DNA of 45,298 nucleotides from Myceligenerans pegani (GTDB lineage Bacteria > Actinomycetota > Actinomycetes > Actinomycetales > Cellulomonadaceae): contig NZ_JADBGR010000070.1 in NCBI RefSeq assembly GCF_014892515.1, forward strand, positions 1 through 45,298, given 5' to 3'. The notes beneath the pieces were generated by a model, which was not told where the DNA came from, ran no database searches, and saw nothing but the letters and a program-made list of their open reading frames with translations. The position numbers and the translations under genes were made by a program. Shown here piece by piece: positions 18,337-25,475 of the stretch; positions within the stretch are counted from its first letter, which is position 1; the number at the start of each line of letters is the position of its first letter.

Positions 18337-19368
18337 TCAGTTCCTCCCGGTCTCGGGACGCGTGTCGCGACGCAGGATCAGCTGCTGGTAGAGCACCGCC
18401 ATGAACAGCGCGACGACGAACAGCACCACGGAGGCGGCACCGGCGATCCCGAAGTTGCTTCGCTCGGTGCCCTCGTTGATCAGGAAGGTCGCCATGGTGG
18501 TCGTGGCGTTCGCCGGGCCGCCGCGGGTCAGGATCCACACCATGTCGAAGAGCTGGAGCGAGCCGATCATCGACAGGAAGCCCCAGGTGCGCAGGGTCGG
18601 GCCGAGCAGCGGGATGGTGATCTTGCGCTGCACCTGCCACCACGTGGCGCCGTCGAGCTGGGCCGCCTCGTAGAGTTCCTCGGGCACGCCCTGCAGGCCG
18701 GCGAGGAAGAGGATGACGGCCAGGCCGAGGTACTTCCACGTGAGGACCACCATCAGGGTCCACAACGCCAGGTCCGGGTCGCCGAGCCAGCCCTGTTCCG
18801 GGCTGCCCAGGCCGACGGCATCGAGGATCCCGTCGATGACGCCGTACTGCGGCTGCAGCAGCTGCAGCCAGATCACACCGGCGACCACCTCGGCCAGCAC
18901 GTACGGCACGAAGATGATGGTCCGCAGTGCGCTCTGCCCCCACATCCTGCGGTTCAGGAGCAGTGCGATCGCCAGTCCCAGCGGAAGCTGGATGAGGATC
19001 GACAGGCCGACGATGACCAGGTTGTGCACGACCGCGCCGGTGAAGACGTCGTTCGTCAGCACGGACACGTAGTTCCGCAGGCCCACGAAGTCGACGAGCG
19101 GCCCGATGCCCTTCCACCGGAAGAGGGACATCTGCACGGCCGTCGCGATCGGGACGATGACGAACAGTCCGAAGAGCGCGAGGGCGGGCGCCACGAAGAA
19201 GACGATCTCCAGGCGCTTGCGCAGTTGCGAGTTCACCCCGCGGCGTCCGCCCCGCGCGGGGGCCGCCGGCCGCACCCGGGAGGTGCGGCCGGCGGCTCCG
19301 CGCGCGGGCGACGTCGCAGGCGAGGCGGCCACGTCCCGCGTGGTCACGTCGTCTGCCACGTCAGTCAC
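18337..19368 (-). CDS. carbohydrate ABC transporter permease, MalF type
   Basis: 343 residues from a GTG at 19368 that overlaps the stop of the solute-binding protein gene (GTGA). A Pro/Ala/Arg-rich cytoplasmic N-terminus of about 50 residues precedes six membrane segments (IVFFVAPALALFGLFVIVPI first). The EAA loop reads ELYEAAQLDGATWWQVQRKI. It pairs with the MalG-type permease. The long frame extends further upstream inside the preceding gene; the coupled GTG is the reasonable start. Confidence 0.92.
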   Translation of the reverse strand: MTDVADDVTTRDVAASPATSPARGAAGRTSRVRPAAPARGGRRGVNSQLRKRLEIVFFVAPALALFGLFVIVPIATAVQMSLFRWKGIGPLVDFVGLRNYVSVLTNDVFTGAVVHNLVIVGLSILIQLPLGLAIALLLNRRMWGQSALRTIIFVPYVLAEVVAGVIWLQLLQPQYGVIDGILDAVGLGSPEQGWLGDPDLALWTLMVVLTWKYLGLAVILFLAGLQGVPEELYEAAQLDGATWWQVQRKITIPLLGPTLRTWGFLSMIGSLQLFDMVWILTRGGPANATTTMATFLINEGTERSNFGIAGAASVVLFVVALFMAVLYQQLILRRDTRPETGRN

Positions 19369-20672
19369 TCCGACTCTGCTGCCGACTGGATCGCGTCGAC
19401 GATGTCCTGCGGGCCCGCCTGGCCGGCGAACATGAGCGCGATCTCGTCGTTCATCGCGCCGCCGACGGACTGCCCCAGGCGCGTGTCCAGGTAGAGCTGG
19501 GTGTTGCCGCCGCCGTCCCGCACCGGGATCAGCTGCGCGAGCGTCTCGTCGGCCACGGAGCCGGTCGCCGCCGGGTTGGTCGGCAGACCCATGTCGCGCT
19601 CGGCGAAGCCCTGCTGGACCTCGTCGGACAGGAGGTACTTGGCGAAGTCGACCGCCGCGTCCGGCGCACCGGACGACACGGACCACGCGTCACCGCCGCC
19701 CATCTGGTCGGCCGGGTCCCCGCCCTGGCCGTCGAACGTCGGGAACGCGAACCAGCCGAGGAAGTCCGGCACCTGCTCGTCCTCGGTCAGGCCGCCGGCC
19801 ACGCCGGGCTCCCAGTGGCCGGCCAGTTCCATGGCCACCTTCTCGGTCGCCAGGAGGCCGGAGGCCGACGTCGGGCCCTCCTGGGCGCCCGTGGAGAGGA
19901 AGCCCTTGTTGAACGGCTCCTTCGCGATGATGTCCTCGACGTCCTCGCCCGCCTTGATGAAGCACGGGTCCGAGTAGTCCGTGTTCGCGATCGCGTTCTC
20001 CACGGTCTCGAACGGGCACTCGCGGACGACGGCGTAGTACCAGTAGTGCGCGGCCGGCCAGGCGTCCTTGGCGCCCACCGAGATCGGCGTGATGCCCGCC
20101 TGGTCCAGCTGGTCGACGTAGCCGTAGAACTCCTCGATGGTGGGGCTCGGGTTGACCTCGTCGATCCCGGCCTCGGCGAAGAGGTCCTTGTTGTACCAGA
20201 AGCCGACGATCCCCATGGAGAAGGGGAGGGCGTAAACCTTTTCATCGACCGTGTACTGGCCCGTGAAGGCCGAGATCTTGGCGATCTCGTCGGCAGCGGC
20301 CTCCGTGAGGTCGCGGACCACGCCGGTCTCCACCTCGGTCTGCAGTTCGCCGCCTCCGCGGCTCATGTAGACGTCCGGGATCTGGTCGTCGCTGCCGGAC
20401 TGGAAGGCCGCCTGCAGCTTGGTCGTCATGTCCTCGTGCTGCATCGCACTGACCTCGACCGTGACGCCGGTCTCGGCCTCGAAGTCCGCGGCGACCTGGT
20501 CGTAGTACTCCTTGCCCTCACCGGTGTTCGAGTTGTGCCACCAGGTGATGGTGTCGGCGTCGGCGTCGGTGCTGCCGCCACCACCGCCGCCCTGGCCGGC
20601 GCAGGCGGCCGCGAGCAGCGCGACGGCCGAGCCCAGCGCGATCGCGGCCACGCTTCGCTTCGTCCTCGTCAT
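19365..20672 (-). CDS. sugar ABC transporter solute-binding lipoprotein
   Basis: 435 residues. Lipoprotein signal MTRTKRSVAAIALGSAVALL, lipobox AAAC, lipidated Cys24, then a Gly-rich linker. The mature part is a type 1 extracellular solute-binding fold (TITWWHNSNTGEGKEYYDQV, PDVYMSRGGGEL, YALPFSMGIVGFWYNKDLFA). First gene of the operon with the two permeases and GH3. CCAAGGGG precedes the ATG. The ligand is presumably a beta-linked oligosaccharide, judged from the GH3 neighbours. No ATPase gene accompanies the operon. Confidence 0.95.
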   Translation of the reverse strand: MTRTKRSVAAIALGSAVALLAAACAGQGGGGGGSTDADADTITWWHNSNTGEGKEYYDQVAADFEAETGVTVEVSAMQHEDMTTKLQAAFQSGSDDQIPDVYMSRGGGELQTEVETGVVRDLTEAAADEIAKISAFTGQYTVDEKVYALPFSMGIVGFWYNKDLFAEAGIDEVNPSPTIEEFYGYVDQLDQAGITPISVGAKDAWPAAHYWYYAVVRECPFETVENAIANTDYSDPCFIKAGEDVEDIIAKEPFNKGFLSTGAQEGPTSASGLLATEKVAMELAGHWEPGVAGGLTEDEQVPDFLGWFAFPTFDGQGGDPADQMGGGDAWSVSSGAPDAAVDFAKYLLSDEVQQGFAERDMGLPTNPAATGSVADETLAQLIPVRDGGGNTQLYLDTRLGQSVGGAMNDEIALMFAGQAGPQDIVDAIQSAAESE

Positions 20673-20761
20673 GATCTGAACCCCTTGGTCTTCTTCGACG
20701 GAGTCGACAGGAAGGATCTGTCAGCGACGAGAGTGACAGGTGACACAGCGGTTGGTCAAAC

Positions 20762-20787
20762 GTTGTCGATATCGATTTCGAAACAAC
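20762..20787. promoter_or_regulatory. candidate LacI-family operator in the divergent intergenic region
   Basis: A nested palindromic region: outer arms GTTGT/ACAAC, with self-complementary TCGATATCGA (20766-20775) and TTTCGAAA (20776-20783) inside. It abuts a -35-like TTGACC on the minus strand (20759-20754) for the transporter operon. CpG-centred palindromes of this kind are typical of LacI-family sites. Assignment is inference. Confidence 0.55.
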
Positions 20788-20821
20788 CGAAGCTCGGCGC
20801 GTGGCATCTCCGTAGTCAAGG

Positions 20822-20827
20822 TAGTGT
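20822..20827 (+). promoter_or_regulatory. -10 box of the LacI gene
   Basis: TAGTGT, then 7 nt, then GTG at 20835. Consistent with a leaderless transcript. No good -35. Confidence 0.45.
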
Positions 20828-20834
20828 CTCCTTC

Positions 20835-21986
20835 GTGCAGAGCGGTACGAATTTTCCTGGTAGAACCGGGGCAGAAACCGGTGACGAGGCGGGGGCGACG
20901 ACGTCGTCGCCCGACGTCCCGTCGCCGGACGACCGGCCGGAGGAGGGCTCCGAGGGCGGCGGCCTCCGTGCCGGCCGGGTGACGATCACCGACGTCGCGC
21001 GGGCGGCGGGCGTGTCCGTGGCGACGGTGTCCAAGGTGGTCAACGGGCGCTACGGGGTCGCTCAGACGACGGCGAGCCGCGTCCTCGAGGTGGTCGACCA
21101 GCTGGGCTACGAGTCCTCGCTCGTCGCCCGCAGCCTCCGCCGCCGGCGCACCAACGTGATCGGCGTCCTGGTGGCCGAGTTCGAGCCCTTCAGCACCGAG
21201 CTCCTCAAGGCGATCTCCAAGGCCGTCGAGGGCACCGGGTACGAGCTGCTGGCCTACTCCGGCGGCGGTGACACCTCCGATCGCGTGGGCTGGGAGCGGC
21301 GTTCGCTGTCCCGCCTGGGTGGCACGCTGATCGACGGCGCCGTGATCGTCACCCCGACGGTCCAGGTCCCGACGGACGAGGGCATCCCCGTGGTCGCCAT
21401 CGACCCGCACACCGGTCCGACCGGCCCCGCCACGGTCGACTCCGACAGCCTGGCGGGGGCACGCATGGCGACCGAGCACCTCATCGGCCTGGGCCACACC
21501 CGCATCGGCCATCTCGGCGGACGACGCGACCTCGAGTCCGCCCGGCTCCGCGAACTGGGCTACCGCCAGGCCATGAGCGACGCAGGGCTCACCGTGGATC
21601 CGAGCCTCGTCCTCACCGGCGGGTACCGCCCCGACCTCTCCGACCGGCCCGCGCACGAGCTGCTGGACCGGCCCGACCGGCCCACCGCCGTCTTCGCGGC
21701 GAACGACCTGTCGGCGCTCCACGTCGTGGAGGTCGCCGGCGAGCTCGGCCTGCGGGTGCCGGAGGATCTCTCGGTCGTCGGGTACGACGACATCCCGGAG
21801 GCCGCGGCCGCGCGGCCACCACTGACCACCGTCGCGCAGCCGCTGCGCGAGATGGGCGCCGAGGCGCTCCGCATGGTCGTCTCCCTGATCGAGAACGAGG
21901 CGCCGCGCGCCCGGCAGGGGCATCACACGCGCCTGCCCACGCGGCTCGTGGAGCGCGCCAGCACGGCGCCGCCGCCGGCGCACTGA
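20835..21986 (+). CDS. LacI-family transcriptional regulator
   Basis: 383 residues from the GTG at 20835, with a second possible GTG at 20979 that removes 48 residues and places the helix-turn-helix at the N-terminus (VTITDVARAAGVSVATVSKV). The effector domain is a periplasmic-binding-protein fold (NVIGVLVAEFEPFSTELLKA, GARMATEHLIGLGHTRIGHLG, GYDDIPEAAAARPPLTTV). It is divergent from the sugar transporter operon, so it most likely represses it and is relieved by the imported sugar or its product. The extra acidic/Pro N-terminus is unusual for LacI and makes the later start attractive. Confidence 0.9.
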   Translation: MQSGTNFPGRTGAETGDEAGATTSSPDVPSPDDRPEEGSEGGGLRAGRVTITDVARAAGVSVATVSKVVNGRYGVAQTTASRVLEVVDQLGYESSLVARSLRRRRTNVIGVLVAEFEPFSTELLKAISKAVEGTGYELLAYSGGGDTSDRVGWERRSLSRLGGTLIDGAVIVTPTVQVPTDEGIPVVAIDPHTGPTGPATVDSDSLAGARMATEHLIGLGHTRIGHLGGRRDLESARLRELGYRQAMSDAGLTVDPSLVLTGGYRPDLSDRPAHELLDRPDRPTAVFAANDLSALHVVEVAGELGLRVPEDLSVVGYDDIPEAAAARPPLTTVAQPLREMGAEALRMVVSLIENEAPRARQGHHTRLPTRLVERASTAPPPAH

Positions 21987-22081
21987 TCTCCTGGGTCGCT
22001 GACTTCCTGGGTCACCGGCCTCTCCTGGGGCGGGCGCCCCCGAGCCGCCGCCCACCGTCGTCTCGTCGTCACCCGTCGTCG

Positions 22082-22267
22082 TCACCGCCCGAACGGCACG
22101 AGCTCACCGATCGTGGGCGAACCGCCGGGGAGCTCCGCCGGGGCATCGCCGAAGTCCGTCTGCGACGGGTTCACCAGGATCATCGCCGCGATCCCGGCGA
22201 GCAGCACGAGAACGACGCGCAGCAGCATGCTCCGCGAACGTGGGCGGGCTCGATGTTGGTGCAGCAT
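22082..22267 (-). CDS. small single-pass membrane protein, unknown
   Basis: 61 residues. A basic N-terminus (MLHQHRARPRSRS) precedes one membrane helix (MLLRVVLVLLAGIAAMILV) and a short polar tail (NPSQTDFGDAPAELPGGSP). AGGAGG lies 6 nt before the ATG at 22267, a near-ideal ribosome binding site, and a plausible promoter (TTGACG, 19 bp, TACGGT) lies upstream. It sits between the LacI gene and the second GH3 gene. No known family. Confidence 0.65.
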   Translation of the reverse strand: MLHQHRARPRSRSMLLRVVLVLLAGIAAMILVNPSQTDFGDAPAELPGGSPTIGELVPFGR

Positions 22268-22345
22268 GATCGGCCTCCTGGGGCAAACACACGCGACGGC
22301 AGGCCCACCCGCACGACAGCTCAGGCACGGCGCTGTGCTGCACGC

Positions 22346-22376
22346 ACCGTAGCAACTCCGGCCGAGCGCGCGTCAA
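22346..22376 (-). promoter_or_regulatory. promoter of the small membrane protein
   Basis: -35 TTGACG (22376-22371), 19-bp spacer, -10 TACGGT (22351-22346), followed by a leader of about 70 nt to ATG 22267. The spacer is longer than ideal. Confidence 0.45.
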
Positions 22377-22397
22377 CGCCGTCGCGGGGCGGAGCCG

Positions 22398-24746
22398 CTA
22401 CCTCGGGGCGGAGCCCCGAAGCCTCCGACGCACCGAGATCGACCCCAGCACCTTCGCCGCCGTCCGCTTGATCCGGCCCGCGGATCCGTCGGACAGCGCG
22501 ATGAGATCGGCGAGCTGCTTCTCGCTCACGCCCGCCTCCGGGACGTACGGGATCCGGCCGACCGGGATCGCGAGCGCCATCTCGCGCACGTCCTCGTCCA
22601 TGGTCTCGATCGCGCTCGTCACCAGCGGGCCCACCGTCGGGTCGGCGGCCGCCTCCCGGAGGGACGACGCGCGGGTGATCGGCCGCAAGGCGTCGTCCCC
22701 GGCGATCTCGATCTCGGCCGTGGCCCGCAGGTCGCGGCTGGACGCGCCGACCTCGACGCGCCACGTGCCGCTCTCGGTGACCCAGCCGTCCTCCCGCACG
22801 CTCCAGTGCGCCAGATCGCTCCTGGGCACGGTGAGCTCCACGCGCCGGGACTCGCCGGGCTCCAGCTCGACGACGTCGAACGCGGCGAGCACGCGCGGCG
22901 GACGCGCCACGGCGGACGCGTCCCGGCCCACGTAGCACTGCACCACCTCACGGCCGGGCACGTCGCCCGTGTTGGTGAGGGTGAGGGTGACGCGCAGTTC
23001 GTCGTCGCCTGCCGTCACCGTGAGGCCGTCGTAGCCGAACGTCGTGTAGGACAGCCCGTGCCCGAACGGGAACGCGACGTCGAGGTCACGGGCGTCGTAC
23101 CAGCGGTGACCCACGAACACCCCCTCGGCGTACCGGACGTGCAGGTCCTCGCCCGGGAAGTCCAGGTAGGCAGGACCGTCGGCGAGGCGGTGCGGGATCG
23201 TCTCCGACAGTCGGCCGGAGGGGTTGACGCGGCCGGTGAGCACGTCGGCCGTGGCGGAGCCGCCGGCCTGGCCCAGCAGCCAGCCCTCGACGACCGCGGG
23301 GACGCGGTCCGCGAACGGGAGCCGCACCACGGAGCCGTTGGACAGCACGACGACCACGCGCGGGTTCACGTCGAGCACGGACTCGAGCAGGTCGACCTGG
23401 ACGGCCGGCAGGTCGATGTGGGTGCGGTCGCGCCCCTCCGCCTCGGCGTCGTCCGGTAGGCCGGCGAAGAAGAGGACGACGTCGGCGTCGCTCGCCTCCG
23501 CGACCGCCTCCGCCGCGAGCGCGGTGTCGTCGCCCGCCTCGCGGCCGAGCGCGTAGCCGGGGGCGAACGCCAGGTCGGGGTAGTCCTCGGTGAGGGCGGT
23601 GAGGGCGTCGTCCAGCCGGGTGGGGACCACCTGCGAGGATCCGGCTCCCTGGTACCGGGGCGTGCGGGCGAGCTCGCCGACGACGGCGATCCGGGCGTCC
23701 TTCGCGAGCGGGAGCAGCGGGGCGGGGCCGTCGTCGCGGGCGGGCGCCTCGTCGCCGGCAGGGGCCTCGTCGCCGGCGCGGGCGACGGGCTCGTTCCGCA
23801 GGAGCACGATGGCGCGGGCGGCGGCCTCCCGCGCCAGTTCGTGGTGGTCGACGAGGTCGGTGGCGTCGGCCGGGCCCTCGGCGTCGCGGACGCGGTGGGC
23901 CAGCGCGACGACGCGCCGGGCCGCACGGTCGACGTCGGCCTCGGGCAGGTCGCCGGACTTCACGGCCTCGACGATCTGCCGGACGCGCGCCTCACCGGGT
24001 GCGGGCATCTCGAGGTCGAGCCCGGCGCGCAGGGCCGCGATGCGGTCGTCGACGGCGACCCAGTCGGAGACGACGAGTCCGTCGAACCCCCACTCGTCAC
24101 GCAGTACGCCGGTGAGCAGACGCGGGTCCTCGCCGACATAGGTGCCGTTGACCCGGTTGTAGGAGCTCATCACGGTCCAGGGCCGGGCCTCGGTGACCAC
24201 GCGCTGGAACGGCCGCAGGTGGATCTCGCGCAGGGTGCGCTCGTCGACGTCGGCCGAGACGCGCAGCCGCTCGGTCTCCTGGTCGTTGGCGACGAAGTGC
24301 TTGACGCACGCGCCGACGCCGGCGGACTGGATGCCGCGCACGAGAGCGGCTCCGACATGCCCGGCCAGCAGCGGGTCCTCGGACACGTACTCGAAGTTCC
24401 GCCCGCACAGCGGGGAGCGCTTGATGTTCACGCCGGGTCCGAGGACGACGCCGACGCCCCTCTCGGCCGCCTCGGCACCGATCGCGGCGCCGACGCGTTC
24501 GGCCAGGCCGACGTCGAAGGTCGCGCCCAGGGCCACCGCGGGCGGGTAGCAGGTGGCGGGCTCGGCCCCCGCGATCGCGCCGTTCGCCGGGTCGAGGCGG
24601 CGCACGCCGTGCGGGCCGTCCGCGAGGAACACAGCGGGGACGCCGGGAAGGTCGGCGGTGGTCCAGTAGGACACCCCACCGACGAGGCGAGCCTTCTGCT
24701 CCACGGTGAGGCGTCCGACGACGTCGGCGGGTGCGGCGGAAGTCAT
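22398..24746 (-). CDS. GH3 beta-glucosidase
   Basis: 782 residues, no signal peptide. GH3 barrel with the nucleophile D228 (GLVVSDWVAVDD), KHFVANDQETER and the conserved LADGPHGVR near the N-terminus. The sandwich domain follows, preceded by a low-complexity insert (APAGDEAPAGDEAPARDD). A fibronectin III-like domain (LTNTGDVPGREVVQCYVG) and a C-terminal extension of about 90 residues (TRASSLREAAADPTVGPLV to the end) complete it; that extension is seen in a subset of GH3 proteins. No ribosome binding site is evident; GATGAT lies 6 nt before the ATG. Probably acts on the same imported sugars as the operon across the LacI gene. Confidence 0.93.
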   Translation of the reverse strand: MTSAAPADVVGRLTVEQKARLVGGVSYWTTADLPGVPAVFLADGPHGVRRLDPANGAIAGAEPATCYPPAVALGATFDVGLAERVGAAIGAEAAERGVGVVLGPGVNIKRSPLCGRNFEYVSEDPLLAGHVGAALVRGIQSAGVGACVKHFVANDQETERLRVSADVDERTLREIHLRPFQRVVTEARPWTVMSSYNRVNGTYVGEDPRLLTGVLRDEWGFDGLVVSDWVAVDDRIAALRAGLDLEMPAPGEARVRQIVEAVKSGDLPEADVDRAARRVVALAHRVRDAEGPADATDLVDHHELAREAAARAIVLLRNEPVARAGDEAPAGDEAPARDDGPAPLLPLAKDARIAVVGELARTPRYQGAGSSQVVPTRLDDALTALTEDYPDLAFAPGYALGREAGDDTALAAEAVAEASDADVVLFFAGLPDDAEAEGRDRTHIDLPAVQVDLLESVLDVNPRVVVVLSNGSVVRLPFADRVPAVVEGWLLGQAGGSATADVLTGRVNPSGRLSETIPHRLADGPAYLDFPGEDLHVRYAEGVFVGHRWYDARDLDVAFPFGHGLSYTTFGYDGLTVTAGDDELRVTLTLTNTGDVPGREVVQCYVGRDASAVARPPRVLAAFDVVELEPGESRRVELTVPRSDLAHWSVREDGWVTESGTWRVEVGASSRDLRATAEIEIAGDDALRPITRASSLREAAADPTVGPLVTSAIETMDEDVREMALAIPVGRIPYVPEAGVSEKQLADLIALSDGSAGRIKRTAAKVLGSISVRRRLRGSAPR

Positions 24747-24799
24747 GCCCGCATCATCGCACCGGAGACCCGATGCGACGAAGGGCGCGACACGGCAGG

Positions 24800-24844
24800 G
24801 TGCCGACGGTGCCGACGGTGCCGACGGTGCCGACGGTGCCGAGG
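24800..24844. repeat. 9-bp tandem repeat, intergenic
   Basis: GTGCCGACG repeated four times perfectly, plus a fifth copy with one change (GTGCCGAGG). It lies between the GH3 start (24746) and the GNAT stop (24852). No coding or hairpin role is evident. Confidence 0.95.
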
Positions 24845-24851
24845 AAGGGTG

Positions 24852-25394
24852 TCACAGGATCCGCGCCATCTCCAGCTCCGGCCCCATGGCTCCCGTGAAC
24901 GTCGCGCCGGTCGCGGTGAAGCCGAGCCGGCGGTAGGCGCCCTGCGCCCGGGCGTTGTCCCGGTGCACGTACAGCCGGGCGCGGTGCAGCGCCCGTTCCC
25001 GGGCCCAGCCGAGCGCGGCGTCGAACAGGTCGTCGATCAGCCCGTGCCCGCGGTGCTCGGGCCGGACGTAGACGCCGACGACGTGCGCGCCGTCGCGCTC
25101 GATCCGCCTCTCCTCGAAGTCCCGCTGCCCGGCGCGCTCGATCAGGGTGACGGCGGTGCCCACCCACCGACCGTCGTCGGACATCGCGACGAACTGCCGG
25201 GCGTCCGCGGCCGGGCCGGCGTCGAGGGACGACGTCCGGGCGCGACGGATCCAGAACTCGTCGGGGTAGGCGGACTCCTCCTCGTACGTGGAGAGGAAGG
25301 CGAGGGGCGCCGCCTCGTCCCGCAGGGCGTCCATGCGCAGGTCACGGATCTCGCGCCACTGCGTGGCCCGGACGGGGCGGATCTCGTACGGCAT
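24852..25394 (-). CDS. GNAT-family N-acetyltransferase
   Basis: 180 residues. The acetyl-CoA binding motif A is visible (GVYVRPEHRGHGLIDDLFDA), followed by motif B (ALHRARLYVHRDNARAQGAY, then RRLGFTATGATFTG). The N-terminus (YEIRPVRATQWREIRDLRMD) is the usual first strand and helix. The acceptor substrate is unknown. Start ATG 25394, with GACCAT 6 nt upstream and no ribosome binding site. Divergent from the M6 peptidase. Confidence 0.92.
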   Translation of the reverse strand: MPYEIRPVRATQWREIRDLRMDALRDEAAPLAFLSTYEEESAYPDEFWIRRARTSSLDAGPAADARQFVAMSDDGRWVGTAVTLIERAGQRDFEERRIERDGAHVVGVYVRPEHRGHGLIDDLFDAALGWARERALHRARLYVHRDNARAQGAYRRLGFTATGATFTGAMGPELEMARIL

Positions 25395-25450
25395 GCCGGA
25401 ATGGTCGCACGTCGGGCGGATGAAATTCCCACGACGCCCTTCACAGGAAT

Positions 25451-25473
25451 GTCACACTCTGGTTCGGTGTGAC
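25451..25473. promoter_or_regulatory. inverted repeat abutting the M6 start codon
   Basis: Perfect 7-bp arms GTCACAC and GTGTGAC around a 9-nt spacer, ending 2 nt before the ATG at 25476. It occupies the place where a ribosome binding site would be. It could be an operator or an mRNA hairpin. Confidence 0.5.
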
Positions 25474-25475
25474 CC

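Noticed and set aside
18337-19686. The full-length open frame as a 449-residue MalF protein
   Set aside because: The first 106 codons overlap the solute-binding protein gene out of frame; the coupled GTG at 19368 gives a normal permease.
24800-24844. Possible CRISPR array
   Set aside because: Units are 9 bp and contiguous, without spacers, and no cas gene is near.
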